A stretch of DNA of 64,000 bases, from positions 44,377-108,376 of the forward strand of contig NZ_PNOS01000011.1 of assembly GCF_002869745.1 (NCBI RefSeq). The letters run 5' to 3'. The notes below the pieces were generated by a model. That model was given only the letters and a program-made list of their open reading frames with translations, ran no database searches and was not told the DNA's origin. Made by a program: the position numbers and the translations under genes. Positions 48,978 to 58,599 of this stretch are shown piece after piece (within the stretch, counting starts at the first letter, position 1; every line of letters begins with the position of its first letter). Source of the stretch: Oceaniglobus roseus. GTDB lineage: Bacteria; Pseudomonadota; Alphaproteobacteria; Rhodobacterales; Rhodobacteraceae.

Positions 48978-49757
48978 ATGACGACTGTCGACAAGGCCAT
49001 GACAGTGCTGCGACAGTTCTCGCTGGAGCGGCTGGAAATCGGCCTGAACGAGATGGCCAGACTGACCGGCGAGGACAAGGCCGTCGTTCGCAGGATCCTC
49101 GTTTCGCTCGTGAAGAGCGGCTTCGTCGAACAGAACCCGGAGAACCAGCGCTATTTCCTCGGCTCGGGATTCCTGGCGCTCGCGCGTCTGCGTGAAGCGA
49201 CCGTCCCGATGGTCCGCGCGACGCAGATCGTGTCGGCCTGGCTCAGCAGAAAGACGAACGAGACGGTCCACGTCAGCATCGCGGGGCAGGCAGGGATGTC
49301 GACGGTGGCCTACAACCTTCCGCAACGCGGCAACGTCATCAACCTGCGTCCCGCGGACCGGTATCCGTTCCACTCGTCTTCCTCGGGCCTTGCCTACCTG
49401 TCCTTCTGCACCCCTGAGACCCGCGAGCGCCTTCTCGAACTTCCGCGCGAAAGGCTGACGCGCTTCACGGTCACGGATGCCGACGACCTTCGCACGCTCT
49501 GCGCCACGACCAGGACCGCGGGCTATGCCTGCACACGCAATACGGTCGAGGTGGGCGTGGCGAGCGTCGCCATGCCGTTCTTTCTGGGCTCGGCGGATCC
49601 GTCGGGCACGATCGCGATTGCGGTGCCCGACCTGAACCTGACGCCGGAACACGAGCGCTTCCTGGTGGACAGCCTGCGCGTGGGCGTCGAGAGGCTGGAA
49701 ACCGCCCTCGTCGGAGGGCCCCACGACCAACTCGCCGCAGACCCGATGCTCGACTGA
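48978..49757 (+). CDS. IclR-family transcriptional regulator
   Basis: The 259-residue regulator has an N-terminal winged helix (MTVLRQFSLERLEIGLNEMA...VRRILVSLVKSGFVEQ, about 10-60) and an IclR effector domain (about 75-245, with RPADRYPFHSSSSGLAYLSF and NTVEVGVASVAMPF). It is divergent from the DMGDH/phospho-lyase operon across a nested palindrome and co-directional with a class III aminotransferase gene 32 bp downstream. It should control both sides. The effector may be the N-methylated substrate or an aldehyde product. Confidence 0.9.
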   Translation: MTTVDKAMTVLRQFSLERLEIGLNEMARLTGEDKAVVRRILVSLVKSGFVEQNPENQRYFLGSGFLALARLREATVPMVRATQIVSAWLSRKTNETVHVSIAGQAGMSTVAYNLPQRGNVINLRPADRYPFHSSSSGLAYLSFCTPETRERLLELPRERLTRFTVTDADDLRTLCATTRTAGYACTRNTVEVGVASVAMPFFLGSADPSGTIAIAVPDLNLTPEHERFLVDSLRVGVERLETALVGGPHDQLAADPMLD

Positions 49758-49789
49758 GACCGCCGGACCCGGACATCAAGGAGGCCGCC

Positions 49790-51148
49790 ATGCGCCAAGA
49801 CGTGAATTCCCTGAAAGAACACAACGCCCGCGACGTCTGGCACCCCATGGCGCATCCGGCCGACAGCATCGCCAATCCGCCCGACATCATCGTCGAAGGG
49901 CAGGGGGTCCGGATCCGGGATGTGGACGGTCACGAGACGGTGGACGCCGTCGGCGGTCTGTGGAACGTGAATCTCGGCTATTCCTGCGATCCGGTGAAAC
50001 AGGCGATCACCGATCAACTGAACCGCCTGCCGTTCTACTCGATCTTCCGCGGCACCTCCAACGATGCGGTCATCGAACTCGGCGCCATGCTGCGGGACTT
50101 CTTCGCGCCGGACGGAATGGCCCGCGCGTTCTATACCTCCGGCGGATCGGACTCGGTCGAGGTCTCGCTGCGCCTCGCGCGGCAATATCACAAGCTGCGC
50201 GGCGAGGCCGGACGGACCAAGTTCCTCAGCCTGAAGAAGGGTTATCACGGCACCCATACGCTGGGCGCCTCGGTCAACGGCAATGCCAATTTCCGTACCC
50301 AGTACGAACCGCTGATGCCGGGCTGTTTCCACATCCCGGCGCCCTACACCTACCGCAACCCGTTCAACGAGGCCGACCCCGCGCGGCTGGCGCAGCTCTG
50401 CCTTTCGGCGCTCGAGGACGAGATCGCCTTCCAAGGGGCCGAGACCATCGCGGCCTTCATCATGGAGCCGGTCCTTGGCGCGGGAGGGGTGATCCCGCCC
50501 CACGAAAGCTTCATGCCCGGCGTGCGCGACATCTGCGACCGGCACGGCATCCTTCTGATCGCGGACGAGGTCATCACCGCGTTCGGTCGCACCGGAAGCT
50601 GGTCCGGCTCCCGTCACTGGGGCGTCCGGCCCGACATGATGTGCACGGCGAAAGCCATCACCAACGGCTACTTCCCCTTCGGCGCGGTGATGATCGGTGA
50701 CAGGATCGCCGAGGTCTTCGAGGCGGACACGTCGGGCAAGGGGTCCATCGGGTCGGGCTATACCTACTCCGGCCATCCCGTGGGCGCTGCTGCGGCCATC
50801 GCCTGCCTTCGCGAGACCGAGCGCCTTCAGGTCAAGGACAACGCCGCCGCCCGTGGCGCGCAGCTCTGGGAGGGTCTGCAGGCCATCAAGGACAGGCATG
50901 CGGTCGTCGGCGACGTGCGCGGCGGGCATGGCCTGATGTGCGCGGTCGAGCTGGTCTCGGACCGGGACACCAGGAAACCGATCGACAAGAAGACCATCGG
51001 CCGCGTGCATCGCGTGGCCTACGAGAGCGGCGCGATGCTGCGGGTCTCCGGCAACAACATCATCCTGTCGCCGCCGCTGGTCGTGACCGAAGCCGATGTC
51101 GCGGCGATCCTTTCGGCGCTCGACGCCGGCCTCGCGACCGCCGGATGA
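49790..51148 (+). CDS. Class III aminotransferase, omega-amino acid:pyruvate type
   Basis: The 452-residue PLP transaminase has the Lys in MMCTAKAITNGYFPFGAV, LIADEVITAFGRTGSW, and FYTSGGSDSVEVSLRLARQYH. The N-terminus HPMAHPADSIANPPDIIVEGQG matches the beta-alanine/putrescine/taurine-pyruvate transaminase group rather than the phospho-lyase group encoded at 41568. AAGGAGG precedes the ATG by 5 bp. It follows the IclR gene and may deaminate a primary amine produced in or feeding into the neighbouring pathway. The exact substrate cannot be read from sequence. Confidence 0.9.
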   Translation: MRQDVNSLKEHNARDVWHPMAHPADSIANPPDIIVEGQGVRIRDVDGHETVDAVGGLWNVNLGYSCDPVKQAITDQLNRLPFYSIFRGTSNDAVIELGAMLRDFFAPDGMARAFYTSGGSDSVEVSLRLARQYHKLRGEAGRTKFLSLKKGYHGTHTLGASVNGNANFRTQYEPLMPGCFHIPAPYTYRNPFNEADPARLAQLCLSALEDEIAFQGAETIAAFIMEPVLGAGGVIPPHESFMPGVRDICDRHGILLIADEVITAFGRTGSWSGSRHWGVRPDMMCTAKAITNGYFPFGAVMIGDRIAEVFEADTSGKGSIGSGYTYSGHPVGAAAAIACLRETERLQVKDNAAARGAQLWEGLQAIKDRHAVVGDVRGGHGLMCAVELVSDRDTRKPIDKKTIGRVHRVAYESGAMLRVSGNNIILSPPLVVTEADVAAILSALDAGLATAG

Positions 51149-51162
51149 GCGTCGTGGCGGCT

Positions 51163-51690
51163 TCAGCCCGGCAGACCGGACGTTGCCGGATCCGGTGCCT
51201 CGGGCGCATCGAGGCCCTCGACGTCCATCCGCGACCGCGGTCTGGCGTCGGGGTCGTCGTCGAGGACGGCGTGCCATCGCTCCATGACGCTGAAGAAGGT
51301 TGCGAGGTCCTCGGGGCTGACCGCCTCCCGCAACCTCCGCTCGACCGAGTGCGCCTTGGGCACGATGTCGTCCAGGATCGCGCGACCACTCGGAGTCAGC
51401 GAGATCGCCAGCAGTCGGCCGTCGCGGTCGACCGGCGCCTTGGTGACGAGGCCCTGGCTTTCGAGTCGGCTGACGGCGCGGCTCACGCGCGGTTTCTCGA
51501 GGTTCACGCAGTCGTGGATGTCGCGGACCGAGACCGCGCCGCAGCGGGACAGATGCGCGAGGACACGCCATTCGGCCACCGACAGGTCATGGCTCCGCTC
51601 GTATTCGACGGCAAGCCGGCGGCTGACCCTCTCGGACAGGACGGCGAGCCGGTAGGGCAGGAAGGCGGAGAGGCGGAAAGCGGTCGGCAT
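51163..51690 (-). CDS. MarR-family transcriptional regulator
   Basis: The 175-residue winged-helix protein has LSVAEWRVLAHLSRCGAVSVRDI, KPRVSRAVSRLESQGLVTKAP and DRDGRLLAISLTPSG (the wing). The C-terminal tail after about 150 is disordered and rich in D/P. It is divergent from the homogentisate operon. Two 14-bp palindromes lie in the 121-bp gap, one between the -35 and -10 of the rightward promoter, so it is likely the repressor of the operon, relieved by homogentisate or a precursor. ATG 51690 begins at the conserved region; upstream TTG codons are unlikely starts. Confidence 0.9.
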   Translation of the reverse strand: MPTAFRLSAFLPYRLAVLSERVSRRLAVEYERSHDLSVAEWRVLAHLSRCGAVSVRDIHDCVNLEKPRVSRAVSRLESQGLVTKAPVDRDGRLLAISLTPSGRAILDDIVPKAHSVERRLREAVSPEDLATFFSVMERWHAVLDDDPDARPRSRMDVEGLDAPEAPDPATSGLPG

Positions 51691-51710
51691 GGTCGCAGGA
51701 TCCCGGCATC

Positions 51711-51757
51711 GTTGCAGGTGCAACAATATTGACTTTCATTGCAGATGCAACGATAAC
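51711..51757 (+). promoter_or_regulatory. Homogentisate operon promoter with two MarR-type palindromes
   Basis: GTTGCAGGTGCAAC (51711-51724) is a palindrome with 6-bp arms, and ATTGCAGATGCAAC (51738-51751) is a near-identical second copy 27 bp away. A -35 TTGACT (51729-51734) and a -10-like GATAAC (51752-51757) are 17 bp apart, with the second palindrome exactly in the spacer. Binding of MarR there would block RNA polymerase. A weaker half-site (GTTGCGTTTGAAAC) follows near 51763-51776. Confidence 0.7.
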
Positions 51758-51811
51758 CGACTCGTTGCGTTTGAAACGACATCGCCACGAAACGCACGGA
51801 AAGGAACCCAC

Positions 51812-52762
51812 ATGGCCAAGGCATTCGCGTCCCAGGGGGACATGACCGAGAAGAAGACCTCGTTCACCGAGATCGGCGAGGGTCTTTATGCCTTCACCGC
51901 CGAGGGAGACCCCAACTCTGGTGTCATAATCGGCGACGACAGCGTGATGATCGTCGAGGCGCAGGCGACCCCGCGGCTGGCGAACAAGGTGATCGACTGC
52001 GTGCGCTCCGTCACCGACAAGCCGATCAGCCATGTGGTCCTGACCCACTATCATGCCGTGCGCGTCCTTGGCGCCTCGGCCTTCGGCGCGAGCCAGATCA
52101 TCATGTCTGACACCGCCCGCGCGATGGTGGTCGAGCGCGGACAGGAGGACTGGGACAGCGAATTCCAGCGCTTCCCGCGCCTCTTCGAAGGCCACGAGAG
52201 CATCCCGGGCCTGACCTGGCCGACGACGACGTTCAGTGACGGTATGACCGTCTACCTCGGCAACCGGAAGATCGAGATCAAGCAGATCGGCCGCGCCCAT
52301 ACCGCGGGCGACAGCGTGATCTGGGTGCCCGACGCGCAGACCATGTTCACCGGCGACATCGTGGAATACCACTCCGCCTGCTACTGCGGCGACGGGCACT
52401 TCGAGGATTGGGGCGGGACGCTCGACGCGGTGAAGGCCTACGATCCGCAAAGCATCGCGCCCGGCCGCGGCGATGCGCTGGTCGGGCGGGAGATGGTCGA
52501 TGCGGCGCTCGCCAATACCCGCGATTTCGTGGAGAGCACCTATCGTCCGGTCAGGCAGGTCGCGGCCCGGGGCGGCAGCCTCAAGGACGCCTGGGACGCC
52601 GTGCGCGAGGCCTGCGACCCGAAGTTCAAGGACTATGCCATCTACGAACACTGCCTGCCGTTCAACGTGGCCCGCGCCTATGACGAGGCCCGCGGCATCG
52701 ACACGCCGCGGATCTGGACCGCCGCCCGCGATCTGGAGATGTGGGAGCAGCTTCAGGCCTGA
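51812..52762 (+). CDS. MBL-fold protein with incomplete metal site
   Basis: The 316-residue MBL-fold protein is encoded first in the homogentisate operon. The first motif reads THYHAVRVLG instead of THxHxDH, so the Asp and His of the second metal site are Val and Arg. The third His (GRAHTAGD) and bridging Asp (FTGDIVEYH) are present, while the last histidine region reads APGRGDAL (Arg for His). One metal site could remain. Its role is unknown; the position before a flavin monooxygenase gene suggests a function specific to aromatic catabolism. AAGGA precedes the ATG. Confidence 0.85.
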   Translation: MAKAFASQGDMTEKKTSFTEIGEGLYAFTAEGDPNSGVIIGDDSVMIVEAQATPRLANKVIDCVRSVTDKPISHVVLTHYHAVRVLGASAFGASQIIMSDTARAMVVERGQEDWDSEFQRFPRLFEGHESIPGLTWPTTTFSDGMTVYLGNRKIEIKQIGRAHTAGDSVIWVPDAQTMFTGDIVEYHSACYCGDGHFEDWGGTLDAVKAYDPQSIAPGRGDALVGREMVDAALANTRDFVESTYRPVRQVAARGGSLKDAWDAVREACDPKFKDYAIYEHCLPFNVARAYDEARGIDTPRIWTAARDLEMWEQLQA

Positions 52763-52787
52763 GAGGGCCGGCGAGGGGAGGAGAGAC

Positions 52788-54404
52788 ATGACGATGCAGG
52801 ACCGATATCCGCTGGCCTTCAAGCTGTACCCCTATGCCCGCGTGCCCGATCAGGATGCCGGGGCGCCCGTCCGGCACCCCGTCGTCATCGTCGGCGCGGG
52901 TCCGGTCGGGCTGTCGCTGGCCCTGGACCTCGGCCTGCGCGGCACGCCGGTCGTCGTGCTCGACGATCACGAGGGCGTCGGCCTCGGGTCTCGTGCGCTC
53001 TGCTTCGCCAAGCGCACGCTCGAGATCATGGACCGGCTCGGGGCAGGGCCGGACATGCTGGGCAAGGGTATCGTCTGGCAGAAGGGCCGCGTCTTCCGGG
53101 ACCGGGACGAGATCTTCGACTTCGACCTGCTGCCCGAGGCAGGCCATGAATATCCCGCCTTCATCAACCTCCAGCAGCCGCATTTCGAACGCTTCGTGAT
53201 GGAGGCGGTCACGCGGGCGCAGGCAAAGGGCGCGCCGATCGAGGTGCGGGGCAAGAACCGTGTCGACGCCGTGAAGGATACCGGCGACGGGGTGGCGATC
53301 GACCTTATTACTCCGGACGGACCCTACCGGATGGAAGCGGATTACGTCGTTGCCTGCGACGGTGCCCGCTCGCCGGTCCGGTCGATGCTGGGTCTGGGGT
53401 TCGAGGGTCGCGTCTTCGAAGACAATTTCCTGATCGCCGACGTGAAGATGACCGCCGACTTCCCGACCGAGCGCTGGTTCTGGTTCGAGCCGTGGTTCAA
53501 ATCCGGCGACAGCGCACTCCTGCACAAGCAGCCCGACGACATCTGGCGCATCGACTTCCAGCTTGGCTGGGACATCGACCGCGAGAAGGAGCTGAGGCCC
53601 GAGAACATCCGCGCCCGCGTCGACCAGATGCTGGGGCATTCGGACTACGAGCTCGACTGGTGCTCGATCTACACCTTCCAGTGCCGCCGGATGGAGCGTT
53701 TCCGCCACGGCCGGGTGCTGTTCGCCGGTGACAGCGCGCACCAGGTCTCGCCCTTCGGGGCGCGCGGGGCGAATTCGGGCGTGCAGGACGCGGACAATCT
53801 GGCGTGGAAGCTCAAGGCGGTGCTGGAAGGCGCACCCGACGGACTGCTCGACAGCTACGATGCCGAGCGGGTGATGGCGGCGGACGAGAACATCCTGAAC
53901 TCTTCCCGCTCCACCGACTTCCTCACCCCGAAGTCGCAGGTCTCGCGCCTCTTCCGCAACGCGGTGCTGGACCTTGCGCGCGATCACCCGTTCGCCCGTC
54001 AGCTGATCAACTCGGGCCGCCTGAGCGTGCCCTGCATCTATGACGGCTCGCCGCTCAACACGCCCGATGCGCTGGACGCCCCGGCCCGCAGCCGCCCGGG
54101 CGCACCCTGCCCAGACGCGCCCCTCGGCGACGGCTTTCTGCTGAAGTCCCTCGGCGCGGGCTTCACGCTCCTTGCCCTCGACTGCGAGGCACCCGAGAGC
54201 CTCCCCGAGGCGGGCGTGACCGCGAGGCGCCTGAGCGTCGACACCGCCGTCGCGCCGCTGATCCGCGACCGCTATCTCGGGGAGGCGCCGACGGGACTCT
54301 ACCTGATACGCCCCGACCAGCACGTGGCGGGGCGCTGGCCCACCTTCGACGAACCGCAGGTCCGCGCCGCGATGCGCCGCGCGATGGGAGAGGCGACATG
54401 CTGA
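52788..54404 (+). CDS. FAD-dependent aromatic monooxygenase (class A, MhpA/MhaA-like)
   Basis: The 538-residue flavoprotein has the N-terminal [14 protein letters not shown] motif, [13 protein letters not shown] (DG motif) and the second FAD motif [20 protein letters not shown]. This is the p-hydroxybenzoate hydroxylase fold; the C-terminal thioredoxin-like part (about 420-538) is as in MhpA and phenol hydroxylases. It lies directly upstream of hmgA-maiA-fahA, so it most likely makes homogentisate. A 3-hydroxyphenylacetate 6-hydroxylase (MhaA type) is the simplest inference; no hpd (4-hydroxyphenylpyruvate dioxygenase) is in the window. GGGGAGGAG precedes the ATG. Confidence 0.88.
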   Translation: MTMQDRYPLAFKLYPYARVPDQDAGAPVRHPVVIVGAGPVGLSLALDLGLRGTPVVVLDDHEGVGLGSRALCFAKRTLEIMDRLGAGPDMLGKGIVWQKGRVFRDRDEIFDFDLLPEAGHEYPAFINLQQPHFERFVMEAVTRAQAKGAPIEVRGKNRVDAVKDTGDGVAIDLITPDGPYRMEADYVVACDGARSPVRSMLGLGFEGRVFEDNFLIADVKMTADFPTERWFWFEPWFKSGDSALLHKQPDDIWRIDFQLGWDIDREKELRPENIRARVDQMLGHSDYELDWCSIYTFQCRRMERFRHGRVLFAGDSAHQVSPFGARGANSGVQDADNLAWKLKAVLEGAPDGLLDSYDAERVMAADENILNSSRSTDFLTPKSQVSRLFRNAVLDLARDHPFARQLINSGRLSVPCIYDGSPLNTPDALDAPARSRPGAPCPDAPLGDGFLLKSLGAGFTLLALDCEAPESLPEAGVTARRLSVDTAVAPLIRDRYLGEAPTGLYLIRPDQHVAGRWPTFDEPQVRAAMRRAMGEATC

Positions 54405-54610
54405 ACCTCGCCCCCAATATCCCCGATCCCGACGGCTTCTACGCCGAGCTTCTGGGCGTGCACGAAGGGCTGGCGCCCGAGGAAAGCCACGCCCTCAACG
54501 CCCGGCTGATCCTCATCCTCGCCAACCACATCGGCGACCGCGCCACGCTTTCCGCCGCCCTCGAAGCCGCCCGCACCTCGGGCCAACCCAGATCAGGAGA
54601 TGCGCCATGA
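54398..54610 (+). CDS. DUF2783 small protein
   Basis: The 70-residue acidic helical protein starts [19 protein letters not shown] and contains [13 protein letters not shown], the hallmark of DUF2783. These proteins are recurrently encoded between an aromatic monooxygenase and hmgA in alphaproteobacteria, but their function is not known. It overlaps the monooxygenase gene by 7 bp and hmgA by 4 bp, so it is translated with both. It may be a small accessory or regulatory subunit of the monooxygenase. Confidence 0.85.
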   Translation: MLNLAPNIPDPDGFYAELLGVHEGLAPEESHALNARLILILANHIGDRATLSAALEAARTSGQPRSGDAP

Positions 54611-55953
54611 CCAGGTATCAACCGGACGTCACCATCCAGGCCGAGGGCGGCACGACCACGCCGGGCTACATGCCGGGCTTCGGCAACGATTTCGAGACCG
54701 AGGCGCTGCCCGGCGCGCTGCCGCAGGGCATGAACTCGCCCCAGAAATGCGAATACGGCCTCTACGGCGAGCAGCTGTCCGGCACCGCCTTCACCGACGT
54801 CCGGCCCGAGCGGACCTGGTGCTACCGCATCCGGCCCTCGGTCAAGCATTCTGCCCGCTACGAACGGATCGCGCTGCCGTACTGGAAGACGGCGCCGCAT
54901 AATCCCGATGGCGTCACGAGTCTCGGCCAGTACCGCTGGAACCCGGTGCCGCACCAGGACGGGCTGACCTGGCTGACGGGCATGCGGACCATGACCACCG
55001 CGGGCGACGTCAACACGCAGACCGGCATGGCCGCCCACGTCTACCTCGTCACCGAGAGCATGGTGGACAGCTATTTCTACTCCGCCGACAGCGAGCTTCT
55101 GGTGGTTCCGCAGGAAGGCCGGCTGCGCTTCTTCACCGAGCTCGGGATCATCGACATCGCCCCGCAGGAGATCGCGATCCTGCCGCGCGGCCTCGTCTAC
55201 CGGGTCGAGCTGCTGGAAGGCCCCGCCCGCGGCTTCGTCTGCGAGAACTACGGTCAGAAGTTCGCCCTGCCGGGCCGCGGGCCCATCGGTGCGAACTGCA
55301 TGGCGAACCCCCGCGACTTCAAGGCGCCCGTCGCGGCCTTCGAGGATCGCGAGACACCCTCGACCCTGACGATCAAGTGGTGCGGCCAGTTCCACGAGAC
55401 GAAGATCGGGCACTCGCCGCTGGACGTGGTGGCATGGCACGGCAACTACGCGCCGCTGAAATACGACCTCAAGACCTACTGCCCGGTCGGCGCGATCCTG
55501 TTCGATCATCCCGACCCGTCGATCTTCACCGTGCTGACCGCGCCCTCGGCCGTGCCGGGGACCGCGAACATCGACTTCGTGCTGTTCCGCGAGCGCTGGC
55601 TGGTGGCCGAGAACACCTTCCGCCCGCCCTGGTACCACAAGAACGTCATGTCCGAGCTGATGGGCAACATCTACGGCCAGTACGACGCCAAGCCGCAGGG
55701 CTTCGTCCCGGGCGGCATGTCGCTGCACAACATGATGCTGCCCCATGGGCCCGACCGGGAGGCCTTCGAAAAGGCGTCGAACGCCAACCTTGGGCCGGAC
55801 AAGCTCGACAACACCATGTCCTTCATGTTCGAGACCCGTTTCCCGCAGCACCTGACCGAGTTCGCCGGGAAGGAGGCGCCGCTGCAGGACGACTACATCG
55901 ACTGCTGGGACAGCCTGGAGAAGAAGTTCGACGGCACGCCGGGCCGGAAATGA
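54607..55953 (+). CDS. hmgA: Homogentisate 1,2-dioxygenase
   Basis: The 448-residue extradiol dioxygenase opens homogentisate to 4-maleylacetoacetate using Fe(II). The N-terminus [20 protein letters not shown] is diagnostic. The iron ligands fall in [15 protein letters not shown] (His, Glu) and [15 protein letters not shown] (His), in the same arrangement as human HGD. Full length. It overlaps the DUF2783 gene (4 bp) and maiA (4 bp). Confidence 0.97.
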   Translation: MTRYQPDVTIQAEGGTTTPGYMPGFGNDFETEALPGALPQGMNSPQKCEYGLYGEQLSGTAFTDVRPERTWCYRIRPSVKHSARYERIALPYWKTAPHNPDGVTSLGQYRWNPVPHQDGLTWLTGMRTMTTAGDVNTQTGMAAHVYLVTESMVDSYFYSADSELLVVPQEGRLRFFTELGIIDIAPQEIAILPRGLVYRVELLEGPARGFVCENYGQKFALPGRGPIGANCMANPRDFKAPVAAFEDRETPSTLTIKWCGQFHETKIGHSPLDVVAWHGNYAPLKYDLKTYCPVGAILFDHPDPSIFTVLTAPSAVPGTANIDFVLFRERWLVAENTFRPPWYHKNVMSELMGNIYGQYDAKPQGFVPGGMSLHNMMLPHGPDREAFEKASNANLGPDKLDNTMSFMFETRFPQHLTEFAGKEAPLQDDYIDCWDSLEKKFDGTPGRK

Positions 55954-56579
55954 AGCTCCATACCTACTGGCGGTCGACCACGTCCTGGCGGGTGCGGATC
56001 GCTCTGGCGATGAAGGGGGTCGCCCATGAGGCGGTCCCGGTGAACCTCGTTGCCGGGGAACAGGGCGCGGCGGACTATGTCGCGCTCAACCCCGGGCGGG
56101 GCGTGCCGACGCTGATGCTGGACGACGGCACCGTGCTGACGCAGTCCATGGCCATTCTCGAATGGCTGGACGAGGCCTTTCCCGAACCGGCACTCCTGCC
56201 GCCCGATCCGATGGCCCGCGCCCGTGTCCGCGCCGCGGCGCTGGCGGTGGCAACCGACATCCACCCGGTCAACAACATGCGCGTCGTGGCCAAGCTGAAG
56301 TCCATGGGTCACGGCCAGGACGAGGCCGTGGCCTGGATGAACGACTGGATGACGCGGGGCCTTGCGGCCTTCGCGGCGATGATCGAGGCCGACACACCCT
56401 TCTGCTTCGGCGACGCGCCCGGCCTCGCCGACCTGTGCCTCGTGCCGCAACTCTACAACGCGCATCGCTGGGGCTGCGACCTGGCCCCGTTCAAGCGCCT
56501 GACAGAGATCGAGGCGCGCTGCCTCGCACTGCCGGCCTTCGAGGCTTCCCGGCCCGAAAACCAACCCGACGCGACCTGA
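55950..56579 (+). CDS. maiA: Maleylacetoacetate isomerase (zeta-class GST)
   Basis: The 209-residue zeta-class GST starts [19 protein letters not shown], where the S-x-x-S-W-R-V-R-I motif binds glutathione. [15 protein letters not shown] and [11 protein letters not shown] follow, and the C-terminal helical domain includes [10 protein letters not shown]. It converts maleylacetoacetate to fumarylacetoacetate. It is coupled to hmgA by an ATGA overlap; fahA follows 11 bp downstream. Confidence 0.95.
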   Translation: MKLHTYWRSTTSWRVRIALAMKGVAHEAVPVNLVAGEQGAADYVALNPGRGVPTLMLDDGTVLTQSMAILEWLDEAFPEPALLPPDPMARARVRAAALAVATDIHPVNNMRVVAKLKSMGHGQDEAVAWMNDWMTRGLAAFAAMIEADTPFCFGDAPGLADLCLVPQLYNAHRWGCDLAPFKRLTEIEARCLALPAFEASRPENQPDAT

Positions 56580-56590
56580 AAGGCACCGAC

Positions 56591-57838
56591 ATGACCGACC
56601 TGATCCGCTCCTGGGTCGAGAGCGCCAATGCGCCCGGCACGGACTTCCCGCTGAACAACCTGCCTTACGGCGTTTTCGCGGCCGACGATGGAACCATGCC
56701 GCGCTGCGGGGTGGCCATCGGCGACAGGATCTTCGACCTCTGCGCCGCCGAGGGCGACGGACTGGTGACACCGGCGGGCCATCCGGTTTTCGACGTTCCC
56801 TATTGGAACGACTTCATGGACCTAGGGCACGAGGCCTGGGCCGAGCTGCGCGCCCGCCTGACCGGGTTGCTGTCCGAAGGCGCCGAACCCCGGCCCGAAT
56901 ACCTTGTGAACCAGGCGGATGTGCGGATGCACATGCCGTTCCGGGTCAGCGAATACACCGACTTCTACGCCAGCAAGAACCACGCCTTCAACGTGGGCAG
57001 CATGTTCCGTGGCTCCGAGAACGCGCTGCCGCCGAACTGGCTGCACATTCCCATCGGCTACAACGGCCGCGCCTCCTCGGTCGTCGTCTCCGGCACGCCT
57101 GTCGTCCGGCCCAACGGCCAGCTGAAGGGCCCGGACGACGACGCGCCCCGCTTCGGGCCGAGCCGGCGCTTCGACATCGAGCTGGAGATGGGCGCCATCG
57201 TGGGCCAGCCCTCGGACGGGCCGATCACGGTGGCGGAGGCGTTCGACAACATCTTCGGCTACGTGCTGCTGAACGACTGGTCGGCGCGGGACATCCAGGC
57301 CTGGGAATACCAGCCGCTGGGTCCGTTCCAGGCCAAGGCGACCGCCACGACGATCAGTCCGTGGATCGTCACCGCCGCCGCGCTGGAGCCATTCCGCATC
57401 CCGACGCCCGCGCGCGAGGTGCCGCTGCTTCCCTACCTCGCCGAGCCCGCGCCGATGCTCTACGATATCACGCTGGAGGTGGGCCTGACACCGGAGGGCG
57501 GGCAGGAGACGGTGCTGTCGCGCACCAACGTCAGGGAGCTCTACTATTCCGCCGCCCAGCAGCTTGCGCACCACACCAGCAGCGGCTGTCCGATGCGGGT
57601 GGGCGACCTCCTCGGCTCCGGCACGATCTCGGGCGCGGATCCGGACGCCCGCGGCTCGCTCCTCGAGATGAGCTGGGGCGGCAAGGCGCCGATCACGCTC
57701 GACACCGGAGAGAGCCGCAGCTTCATCGAGGACGGCGACACCCTAACCCTGCGCGGCGCCGCGCTCGGGAAGGGCTACCGCATCGGCTTCGGGGCGTGCA
57801 GCGGACAGGTGCGACCGGCACGCCCCGTCACGGACTGA
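56591..57838 (+). CDS. fahA: Fumarylacetoacetase
   Basis: The 415-residue FAH-family hydrolase has an N-terminal SH3-like domain (FPLNNLPYGVF, typical of FAH). The catalytic domain has DFYASKNHAFNVGSMFRG (metal Asp and general-base His), IELEMGAIVG (metal Glu), LNDWSARDIQAWEYQPLGPF and TTISPWIV. It splits fumarylacetoacetate into fumarate and acetoacetate, completing homogentisate degradation. It is last in the operon and is followed by a hairpin. Confidence 0.96.
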   Translation: MTDLIRSWVESANAPGTDFPLNNLPYGVFAADDGTMPRCGVAIGDRIFDLCAAEGDGLVTPAGHPVFDVPYWNDFMDLGHEAWAELRARLTGLLSEGAEPRPEYLVNQADVRMHMPFRVSEYTDFYASKNHAFNVGSMFRGSENALPPNWLHIPIGYNGRASSVVVSGTPVVRPNGQLKGPDDDAPRFGPSRRFDIELEMGAIVGQPSDGPITVAEAFDNIFGYVLLNDWSARDIQAWEYQPLGPFQAKATATTISPWIVTAAALEPFRIPTPAREVPLLPYLAEPAPMLYDITLEVGLTPEGGQETVLSRTNVRELYYSAAQQLAHHTSSGCPMRVGDLLGSGTISGADPDARGSLLEMSWGGKAPITLDTGESRSFIEDGDTLTLRGAALGKGYRIGFGACSGQVRPARPVTD

Positions 57839-57852
57839 TCGGCGTCACTATC

Positions 57853-57883
57853 AGGCCGGGTAGGGTCGTGCTCCTCCCGGCCT
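57853..57883 (+). terminator. Hairpin after fahA
   Basis: AGGCCGGG and CCCGGCCT form a perfect 8-bp stem with a 15-nt loop, starting 14 bp after the fahA stop and followed by a pyrimidine-rich stretch (TCCTCC). It is probably the operon end. Confidence 0.45.
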
Positions 57884-58017
57884 TCCTCCGCTTTCACCGC
57901 AAGTCGTGGTCCGGATCCGCCGGCCCGGCGGGATCGGAAAGTTCATGCCGTCCGCGACGGAGGCTGACCTTCACCCCGTTCAAGAGGTGTAATTGCAGCC
58001 ACGAAGCGGACGAAACG

Positions 58018-58512
58018 ATGACATCCACATTCAGGAAATATGCGACGCCGATGATCACGACATTCTTTGTCGTATCCCTGGTGTCCGGCCTTGCCCTTTT
58101 CTTTCACCTCGGAGGGCGGGCATGGCACGGTATCCACGAATGGCTGAGCATCGTGCTGATCATTCCGTTCGCCCTGCACCTGTGGAAGAACTGGAGACCC
58201 ATGGTCAACTACTTCAAGCGCATGCCGATGATGCTTTCCCTTGTCGTCGCCGTCGCGCTGTCCGTGCCATTCTTCATGGTGAACACCGAAGGCGCCGCGG
58301 GCGGCCCGCCGCAATTCGCCCTGGTCGAAAGGCTTATCGACAACAATGCCGCCACCCTGTCGCCCGTTCTGGGCATCCCGGCGGACGTGATCGTGACGCG
58401 GCTCGACACTGCCGGTTTTGACATGTCGTCGCCCGAGCTGTCCTTGCGGGACGTCGCCGCGCTGTCCGGCAAGACTGCGTTCCAGCTTTCGGCGGCCTTG
58501 GCGCGACCCTAG
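58018..58512 (+). CDS. DUF4405 membrane protein (cytochrome b-like)
   Basis: The 164-residue protein has three hydrophobic helices: ITTFFVVSLVSGLALFFHL, EWLSIVLIIPFALHLWKNW and MLSLVVAVALSVPFFMVN. Histidines at HLGGRAWHGIHEW and LHLWKNWRP resemble the heme-ligating His pattern of DUF4405/b-type cytochrome domains. A soluble C-terminal segment (VIVTRLDTAGFDMSSPELSLRD split over a turn) looks like the small DUF4405-associated tail. It stands alone between the homogentisate operon and the convergent TTT genes. It could pass electrons, but no partner is evident. Confidence 0.75.
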   Translation: MTSTFRKYATPMITTFFVVSLVSGLALFFHLGGRAWHGIHEWLSIVLIIPFALHLWKNWRPMVNYFKRMPMMLSLVVAVALSVPFFMVNTEGAAGGPPQFALVERLIDNNAATLSPVLGIPADVIVTRLDTAGFDMSSPELSLRDVAALSGKTAFQLSAALARP

Positions 58513-58517
58513 CCGCA

Positions 58518-58532
58518 GGCAGGCAGCCTGCC
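58518..58532. terminator. 15-nt palindrome between convergent DUF4405 and tctA genes
   Basis: GGCAGGC, A, GCCTGCC. The 1-nt centre makes a tight hairpin unlikely without opening a few pairs. It sits 6 bp past the DUF4405 stop between convergent genes and could serve both as an end point. Confidence 0.3.
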
Positions 58533-58599
58533 GATGGCCGGTGATGCGCGCAGGTGGAGCGCAATCGCGTTCCGCCGGCCAGCCGGCCTCCCGGAGGCT

